From positions 18,744,353-18,808,352 of the forward strand of contig JAQFVV010012394.1 in NCBI GenBank assembly GCA_028023455.1: 64,000 nucleotides of DNA, written 5' to 3'. This document shows positions 57,524 to 64,000 of this stretch, one piece after another (position 1 is the stretch's first letter; every line of letters begins with the position of its first letter). The position numbers and the translations under genes were made by a program. The notes under the pieces are model-generated. The model was given only the letters and a program-made list of their open reading frames with translations, was not told the origin of the DNA and searched no databases. This DNA is from Epiperipatus broadwayi (taxonomy: Eukaryota; Onychophora; Udeonychophora; Euonychophora; Peripatidae).

Positions 57524-57750
57524 TATGGCTATTTGAGTTAGATAGCTGGATTGTTAGACATATGAATGCCTGAAGATTTCAGATTTTCTTCTCAATAGTT
57601 ATACATTAGATAAAGTGCTGGGTTTGTCCTAGTATTTTTAATCTAATGAATATCCTAGCACCTCACTGGCAATGCCAGAAGCAGAAAACGGTCTGGGGTT
57701 GAGGATATTCTCAAAGCTTGTTAAGAGCTTGTTTTGCCAGCACTCTATAT
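57524..57750 (+). repeat. Hammerhead-bearing direct repeat, copy 2 (ribozyme degenerate)
   Basis: Same repeat as 57147-57372. Its core reads CUGGCAA instead of CUGAUGA (57666-57672), changing the conserved A and the G that acts as general acid/base, and stem III reads ACGG instead of CCGG. It is therefore expected to be inactive. The position equivalent to the cleavage site is after 57693, exactly 377 nt from that of copy 1. Confidence 0.7.
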
Positions 57751-58590
57751 AAAAATTTATTACTTTAAATATCACTTTTTGTTTTACAATTAACTTATCA
57801 ATGTATTCATTCTTCTCTCAAATAATTTGTTGACAATATTAATTTCATGGGGGGGAGATCAAAAACTTTTTTTTGTATATGGAATAAATATTTCATTAAA
57901 GGAAAGTTTTAACAATTAATAGCGATTATGATAACAGTTTTTAAAAGTTGGATAGATAAACTGTAAACATTTCATCATTAATTTTACATATGTCACTTAT
58001 AATATGTCATTTTCTTTTAAAATTAATTCGAATTTTGTTTTTTTTCAGTGCTCATAATTAAAAAAATAATAAATTAATTCCTTTTAGTAATACGAAAGAT
58101 CTGTTGGGTAATAACTAGAGCCAGGCCTGTTATGAACCAGTTGGAATTGAGTGCTGCCCATGGATCCCACATTTGCCAAATTTTATGTAATTGAAATTGT
58201 GCTAAGAAAAAATAATTAAATATATATATATATTACTTATTTAATATTCGCAGTATAATCAAGGAAGTTACTGAAGATTATAATAAGCAAAAATATCTAT
58301 ATTTTCATTTATCTATTTTTATATTGAGTTTTATTACAGTATTCTGAATACAGATTTATTTTATCAGTTATTTGTGTGGTGTACAGCAAGAGTCGAGCTA
58401 ACTGCATCGCTACTTCTGTCAACTATTGTTTGTGTACAACATATATAGACTCACAATGTTAACTGCAAGTTGTCTTTTGTGCACTAATGCAGTCACAGAA
58501 AATATAGGTGTGCTGTGCTACTTATTTTATTTATACATGTAAACCACAATTTGAAGGCTTCACAAGAATTATCCATTCAAGTTGCACACT
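57751..58590. other. AT-rich intergenic sequence, no gene seen
   Basis: Nothing recognised. Short G run near 57850 and (TA)n near 58222. Confidence 0.45.
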
Positions 58591-59052
58591 AATTGACTCC
58601 CACTCTAGCTAAAACATCCACCATGTCACAATTTGAGGTTTATAGCCAAGCCAAGTAATTGACTCCTACTCTGGCTAAAACATCCACCATGTCACAATTT
58701 GAGGTTTATAGCCAAGCCAAGTAATTGACTCCTACTCTGGCTAAAACATCCACCATGTCACAACTTGAGGTTTATAGCCAAGCCAAGTAATTGACTCCTA
58801 CTCTGGCTAAAACATCCACCATGTCACAACTTGAGGTTTATAGCCAAGCCAAGTAATTGATTCCCACTCTGGCTAAAACATCCACCATGTCACAATTTGA
58901 GGTTTATAGCCAAGCCAAGTAATTGACTCCCACTCTGGCTAAAACATCCACAATGTCACAATTTGAGGTTTATAGCCAAGCCAAGTAATTGATTCCTACT
59001 CTGGCTAAAACATCCACCATGTCTCAACTTGAGGTTTATAGCCAAGCCAAGT
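58591..59052 (+). repeat. Minisatellite, seven tandem 66-bp units
   Basis: Units start at 58591, 58657, 58723, 58789, 58855, 58921 and 58987, each beginning 'aattga-tcc-actct' and ending 'tatagccaagccaagt', with no length variation. Differences are single substitutions (for example tcacaatttg/tcacaacttg, gactcc/gattcc). Adjacent units share variants, as expected from unequal exchange. The unit is a multiple of three but carries stops in the forward frames and in the reverse frames I checked, so it is not coding. Confidence 0.95.
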
Positions 59053-61494
59053 GGACCGTGAAAATTTACCAGATTACAAGCAGACTTGAGATTTTCAAAT
59101 AGTCAGCCCATGGTCAAATCATTATTGACTGGTAAATGAGTATGTAGATATTAATAGTTAAAACATAAATATCGAGTTAATTTAAATTGATCAAATGAAA
59201 ACTAAAAAAAAATTACAATTGTGATAAGATACAGTTTTAACTATCAGTAGGCAGGGATCATTTGTCAGACAATGATGCTATCAAATTTTTTATCTTCATA
59301 TTATGCTTGGTTATAGTAAATAATCAGCAATGAAATAAATCAAATAGCTAATCGTCCAAGAGTTATAAGAAATTTAAGCGTTTGAAATGGTGGAAGGGAA
59401 CTGTGATCCAAAAACCTTGAATTTCAGAGTTTGCCATTGTATTAAACCACACAGAGAAAAAAAATAATTGAATGGTTTATTGCTCAGGACTTCATAAGAA
59501 GTTTGAGTATTAGGTGGTAGAGCTGAACTGCTGTGTATGGACTTTGAACTCCAGAATGCATTTAGCAATTAAAATACTAAATAATCATATAAATCCAAAC
59601 AAGTGAAATAATTGTGGGTTATACATATTATTTTGCAGCAGCTCAATATTCTCCAAAACTAGCCAAGTTTCAGCCTTATGGCAAGGAAAGTTTTCAGAGA
59701 ATATTCTAATTTACAGGGTGCTAATACGGACTTCTCATCTGACTGATTAGGATGAAGTCTCAGAAAAGCATTCCATACTCATTAGTGTTTGAAAAGTTTA
59801 ATCACATGATCATTCCTTTAGCTTCAAATTCTCTTTTTACATGGTAGATTGGTTTCCAAAAATTACATGTAAAAGAAATTCATGTAAAAAATACATTGTA
59901 TATATGGAAAATAAGGACATTGTTGGACCTAAGAAATCAACAAAAATAATTAAATCATATGAAAAATTTTGTTAGAATATTATATTTTTTGTGTGGTATT
60001 AAATTTTATTTCATACTCATTGAACATAAATAAAAAAATAAGTTATAGAAACAAATTTATTTTGGAAAAATAAAAAAACTTGAAGGTGATAAAACAACCA
60101 ATCACTCACTGGTTTCTCTACACAAACCATCAAAAGTTTTAAAGTTCAAAGCATACCATCACTTCTATGTTATATAACAAAAAATTGAAATAAAGATTAT
60201 AAATGTAATTTATTGGAAATTATTACTTTTATTTCTTTTTTTTTAATTTAACAAACACATTCGAAAAGAGAAATGGTAGCCCCCCCCCCCAAAAAAAAAA
60301 AACTATATTCATCAAAAGTACAGGCAACATCTTGTTTGTTCATAAAACAGAACAGTACTCAAGATTTTATTGCTGTCACTGTCTGACAATAACGCATAAG
60401 TTTGCACATGTTTTGAATACCATTGCTATTACTAAAACTTGCAATGTATAATTTACCATCTATTGATTTGAGGAAAAATTATTAAATTTAAACAAATTAA
60501 TCGATTAAATTTAAACAAAATTAAATGTTTTTAACATCAGTACCAACATGAAATTAAAAAAAAAAAAAAACAAATGTCAAAATGCAAGCAAAGTATCAAT
60601 ATCAAAAAGGTATTCAAAACAAAACGACAAAAATTTTCAAACAAATTTCTCCAATTACAGGAATATTGCCAAAAAAGGGATTTTTGTTTTTGAAATAATG
60701 AGAAGAGATGAAACTTTTTTAAAAACAATTATATGATGATAATAATAGACTTTTTTTTTTTTTTTTAGTTTTGTGATGTAAATTGTGATGAACTCTTCTT
60801 CCAAACAAATCTTTAAATAAACACTGAATTAAAAACATTTACAATCTTGTAAAAAGGAAAATAAATTATTTTATATTACTTACATTAAATTATCTAGAAT
60901 TTAAAACAATCTAAGAATTATTTTAAGAATGTAAGATTTTTTTAAGCCTTCCAGACAATAACGTTTATTTCTTGATTCCAATCATGAATATGTCATAGCA
61001 ACTCTAACCCCAAAGTACTGGGTTTTTTTTTACAACTCATGTTATTTTAAAACAATTCTTGTAAAAAGTGAATTTTTTTTAAACTCATGTTATTTTAAAA
61101 TCATGCAAAAAAAATTGTGTAAAAAGAGAATTAGGTGTACTTAGATTTAGAGAAGATGACTGTGGAATAGGATGAAGAAAAGCTCTTACAAGCAGATGAA
61201 TAACATGAGAATATCATATAATGTTAATGCGTATTTGTTATTCTTTTGAATATTATTTAATAATACCTTTGCTAATAATGGTACATGTAAAATTATTTTT
61301 GTAAAGAATATGATTTTTAGACAATCACTATGATACATCTATAAAAATGTTGATGTAAAGATAACCTTAGGCTGAATGCCTACAAAAATACGACAATTCC
61401 TTTACTAGTGAAAATTATATATTGCAATCATATTTTTATTTTATAGTCATTTCAACATTCAGCTGGCCAGTCCAACTTTCATTATATTATTCTA
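59053..61494. other. AT-rich intergenic sequence; SINE-like piece near 59505-59580
   Basis: The minus strand of 59505-59580 ('gcattctggagttcaaagtcc...cagctctaccacc') resembles the tRNA-like SINE heads at 44909 and 46565-46650. Elsewhere there are only A/T runs, including C10A12 at about 60281-60302, and short low-complexity frames (60537-60736 both strands). Confidence 0.4.
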
Positions 61495-61510
61495 TGATGT
61501 CATTTTAAAC
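61495..61510 (+). repeat. Target-site duplication, left copy
   Basis: 'tgatgtcattttaaac', repeated exactly at 62027-62042, encloses the inverted hammerhead element. Confidence 0.85.
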
Positions 61511-61668
61511 CACTAAACATCATATGATCACCATCTTATATTAGCACATAATTGTTATTAAGGCAAAAACTCTACATACACTAGTGCCACCCTGTGCCAA
61601 CCAGAGTAATCAATGACTGCCAGAAGGCTTGTGCGTAAAATCCTTATCTAGTTCCTACTCATCCAATA

Positions 61669-61710
61669 TCCCCAGACTAGTTTCTGGCTTGTGGCCTTCA
61701 TCAGTGAGAA
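61669..61710 (-). ncRNA. Hammerhead ribozyme motif, left arm
   Basis: On the minus strand CUGAUGA is at 61704-61698, then A-GGC-CACAA-GCC-A, GAAA, CUAGUC ending at 61675. Stem I UUCUCA (61710-61705) with UGGGGA (61674-61669) gives six pairs including G-U. Core intact except the A/A stem II closure typical of this family. Confidence 0.6.
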
Positions 61711-61873
61711 GCCTTGGATCTGAGAGCACTGCACCTAAATCTTGAGCTTAGATTGAAAATATTGTGTTTCAATTTCATTCTCATAGTTTTGTAGTTAAGT
61801 AGAGATAAAAGGTGGCTGCTGGAAAGTTGCATTAGATCCTAAGATCTATGTGCAGTGCTCTCAGATCCAAGAC

Positions 61874-61914
61874 TCATCACTGATGAAGCCACAAGCCAGA
61901 AACTAGTCTGGGGA
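61874..61914 (+). ncRNA. Hammerhead ribozyme motif, right arm (damaged)
   Basis: CUGAUGA at 61880-61886, GAAA at 61899-61902, CUAGUC ending at 61908 (predicted cleavage position). One G is missing from stem II compared with the other copies, and stem I (UCAUCA with UGGGGA) has a mismatch, so activity is doubtful. Confidence 0.55.
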
Positions 61915-62026
61915 TATTGGATGACTAGACACTAGATAGGAATTTTATGCACAAGCCTCTGGCATCCATTTATTACTCTGGTTGGCACAGGGTGGCACTA
62001 CTGTATGTAGAGAGTTTTGCCTCGTT

Positions 62027-62042
62027 TGATGTCATTTTAAAC
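62027..62042 (+). repeat. Target-site duplication, right copy
   Basis: Exact repeat of 61495-61510. Confidence 0.85.
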
Positions 62043-62470
62043 AATTACATTATAATGTTAGTAAGCTGCCGTAAATCAATCACTATCAGCAAAGAATATT
62101 TGGGACTCAGAGTACTGTACTTGTAAAAGCAGCCATTTGTCATTGTTTATTATCATCATAAATAATTATCACGTTCAAGACCAATAATGTATTATGAATA
62201 AAGCATTGAAACAATTATACACAGCTGAAATGAAATAGATCATACAGAAATTAAATGATAAATAATTATGAACTTTTCTAAGTACCTTGTTCACTATGAT
62301 TTACTAAAACAAGTTCTAAAGATTCTTACCAAATATATTTAGCATGATAAAATTAATAGAATCTTAATATCTTCAAGACAGAAATTATTGCTTTTATGGA
62401 AATTGAAATATGGTAACAAAGATAAAGTTGTTAAGGTTTTAAATACAATCACCATTTTCAACAATTACCT
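62043..62470. other. AT-rich intergenic sequence, no gene seen
   Basis: Nothing recognised. Confidence 0.4.
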
Positions 62471-62479
62471 ACTACAGAT

Positions 62480-62960
62480 AAAGGTGTATAAGTTTAATCC
62501 AGCTTCTATTATCCCTAATTTATCCCTATTATTCTAATAAATTTCTCATTCATTCATTTCATCATGATGTATTTCTAAATCTTTTACATCTTCTTAGTAT
62601 CCAGTTTAAGATTTTAACTACCCATCTATTATCATCCATTCTACTAACATATCCAGCCCAACTCTTATTTCAGCCTTTTAATTTTTTCAATGATGCCTGT
62701 TTGTTAGACTCTTGTTTATGTATTTCATTTTTGATTCCTTCTTATTACTCCCAATATATATTTGTCACGTGATGGAGAGAGTTTTGCCTATTTTAATATA
62801 TATTTGACCATATTTTATATTTTGAAATCTTTATATTGACTTCTAGTAAGCATTAACTTCTCAGATTTATATAGTAAGAATTAAAAAACACATATAATAA
62901 AATCCTTTCTCTTCAAAAATATGAGCATATTTCTTTTTGACATTAAGTTATAACTATCAA
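62480..62960 (-). pseudogene. LINE 3'-end relic (post-RT region)
   Basis: The minus strand reads KSWAGYVSRMDDNRWVVKILNW then RRCKRF at about 62590-62670. This fits the same conserved C-terminal block as at 56040-56400 (WAGHVxRMxDxRWxxxxxxWxPRxxKRxRGRP). Further upstream (about 62870) LLYKSEKLMLT fits the 'YGSExWTL' block. The plus strand here is accordingly pyrimidine-rich. The relic is interrupted by a 30-bp hammerhead-family scrap at 62765-62794. No catalytic RT motifs remain in the window. Confidence 0.5.
62753..62806 (+). mobile_element. 30-bp remnant of the hammerhead element with 12-bp target duplication
   Basis: 'aatatatatttg' occurs at 62753-62764 and 62795-62806. Between them, 62765-62794 joins a 'tcacgtgat' piece (compare 'atcacatgatca' in the left tail of the other copies) directly to 'ggagagagttttgcctatttt' (the right end of the 61511 element). 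Insertion with nearly all the interior missing. Confidence 0.55.
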
Positions 62961-63500
62961 AAGCACTCTATCCAAATGTGATACTATAACTAATCTATAC
63001 ATTATGTTTCCATATGTATTAATAATCTGACCAATGTATTGCAGTTTACAAATATGTACGAACAAAATATGTCTGCTTAAAATTATTAAATCATTATGTA
63101 GTGATAGATATTAATTATATAAATTAATTAGCATATGTGATTGCTGTTGTAATATGGAATGTTTAAATAAATAGAAGAGAAATAGTAATAAAATTTTGTT
63201 GTACTTTTTTTCTGTTAATTACAAATTATGAACTGTGGTAAATGATGTCTATGTTTTGTATGTAGATGATTTTAAAAAAAAGGTTTAAATCAACAAAATT
63301 TATAGATGATTTTGAGTGTTAGATCTTAAATAGGTGAATGATTGTAAATTTCTAGGTAGAAAACAGTCTTATAATAATGAATACATTGTTCAAAGATCAT
63401 ATGAGGAGGGAATAAGCAAGGAAAACTTAAAGATGATAATATTTTAAATTAAATTAAATTTAAAATTAATTTAGAAACAGTATTAAGAGCTGTTATAAAT
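62961..63500. other. AT-rich sequence, possibly decayed element
   Basis: The plus strand is purine-biased from about 63240. An isolated YVDD-like reading at about 63260 is not supported by neighbouring motifs. No gene claimed. Confidence 0.3.
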
Positions 63501-63642
63501 ATAGATCAACATGTCAAGCATTGTTAGCCGAGAGGTCAGCGCAGCTGCCTTGCAAGCAAGCAGTTGGTTGCAGACGGTTGTTGTGGGTTTGCCTCCCAGC
63601 AGATGCTATGACATATAGAAAAATATATACATAGATCAACAT
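63501..63642 (+). mobile_element. tRNA-like SINE, copy 2, with 12-bp target-site duplication
   Basis: 'atagatcaacat' at 63501-63512 and 63631-63642 encloses 63513-63630. The body begins gtcaagcattgttagccgagagg, where 'tagccgagagg' is a good polymerase III A-box (class II tRNA-like). It has a B-box-like 'gggtttgcctcc' at about 63586-63597 and ends 'agatgctatgaca' plus an A/T-rich tail. The ends pair as in copy 1 (56979-57081), giving an extended acceptor stem. Confidence 0.75.
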
Positions 63643-64000
63643 TTAACGATATTAACTTTTAAAATTATGTTTTAAATAAATAAAAAGAATTTAGACAACT
63701 ATGAAATAGATAATTGATAAAGTATAAGAGAGGTATTTAGAGAAATATTTTCAACTTATTAATAAATGATAATGAAGTAAATGCATTAAAAGATAGGAAA
63801 ATAATGGAAAATTTAAAAGCAACAGTAAAAGCAGTAGGTTACAAAAAATTATAAAAGCTTTAGTTAATAATGGGGTGATGAGGTGATGAAATAAATAGTA
63901 GAAAGATGGAGAATTACAATGAAAATGTAGTATATTTGATTTATTATATACTTGAATAAAATAATTTTAAGTAGAGTAGTAGGAATGAATTGATAAAAAT
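63643..64000. other. AT-rich, purine-biased sequence to the end of the window
   Basis: Plus strand is Lys/Asn/Glu-codon-like (purine-rich) and may be a decayed element sense strand. No motif supports a call. Confidence 0.35.

Larger units (their letters stand above)
61511..62026. mobile_element. Inverted hammerhead element, second full copy
   Basis: The left tail (61511-61555, 'cactaaacatcatatgatcacc...') is followed by a left arm (about 61558-61733) and a right arm (about 61843-62022) that are inverted copies, separated by ~110 bp of unique spacer. Each arm carries a hammerhead motif pointing outward (minus in the left arm, plus in the right). It is the same family as 14508-14922 but with more arm divergence and a longer loop. 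It ends '...gagagttttgcctcgttt'. A perfect 16-bp target duplication shows it inserted as one unit, inverted structure included. Confidence 0.8.

Noticed and set aside
58591-59052. Regular repeats considered as a CRISPR array
   Set aside because: Units are contiguous 66-mers with no variable spacers, in a eukaryotic context; a minisatellite.
63255-63310. YVDD-like reading suggesting another reverse transcriptase
   Set aside because: No neighbouring RT blocks in any frame. A single tetrapeptide in AT-rich DNA is expected by chance.
63513-63600. Functional tRNA gene
   Set aside because: The A-box is good but the cloverleaf is distorted, the ends form an overlong stem, and a target duplication plus A-rich tail mark it as a SINE.

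Overview
This is a very AT-rich, gene-poor stretch of a eukaryotic nuclear genome, almost certainly an animal and probably an invertebrate. I cannot name the species. The animal assignment rests on the mixture of mobile elements: a CR1-type LINE whose first ORF has an SGNH-esterase domain, a second LINE with endonuclease, reverse transcriptase and a C-terminal CCHC region, a Ty3/gypsy-like LTR element, a Penelope-like element with a GIY-YIG-type domain, mariner and piggyBac-type fragments, and tRNA-like SINEs. No prokaryotic feature, rRNA or convincing complete host gene is visible. Every long recognisable coding region belongs to a mobile element, and every one is broken by stops, frameshifts or insertions.

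Layout. About 1.1-1.9 kb is an interspersed repeat that recurs in the same orientation at 54.6-55.4 kb. About 1.95-4.6 kb is a decayed minus-strand CR1-like LINE. Two clusters (11.07-11.6 kb and 26.35-27.1 kb) hold a nested inverted-repeat family. At 14.5-14.9 kb lies a nearly perfect 368-bp palindrome carrying a hammerhead-ribozyme motif on each strand. LINE reverse-transcriptase remnants lie on the plus strand at 15.65-16.76 and 17.65-18.17 kb. A mariner-like foldback relic is at 19.55-20.0 kb, a piggyBac-type non-autonomous element bounded by TTAA at 29.1-29.9 kb, and a nearly full-length but inactivated minus-strand LINE at 31.6-37.4 kb. Penelope-like remnants sit head to head at 45.1-46.5 kb. 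The gypsy-like gag-pol occupies 47.4-51.6 kb and is interrupted by a 150-bp fragment of the hammerhead element family. LINE 3' relics (minus strand) are at 56.05-56.4 and 62.5-62.95 kb. Two tRNA-like SINE copies with target-site duplications are at 56.98-57.08 and 63.51-63.63 kb, two direct hammerhead-bearing repeats at 57.15-57.75 kb, a 7 x 66-bp minisatellite at 58.59-59.05 kb, and a second inverted hammerhead element at 61.5-62.0 kb.

The most interesting signal is the set of small elements containing type I-like hammerhead motifs (CUGAYGA, short stem II, GAAA, short palindromic stem III, GUC). They occur as inverted pairs with 13-16 bp target-site duplications, as a truncated insertion whose inner junction falls within about 2 nt of the predicted self-cleavage site, as a 30-bp remnant, and as a tandem pair spaced exactly 377 nt between predicted cleavage sites. 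This resembles the ribozymes of Penelope-like elements and of metazoan retrozymes. The inverted double-ribozyme arrangement is the part that looks least like what I know. Ribozyme activity is inferred from sequence only.
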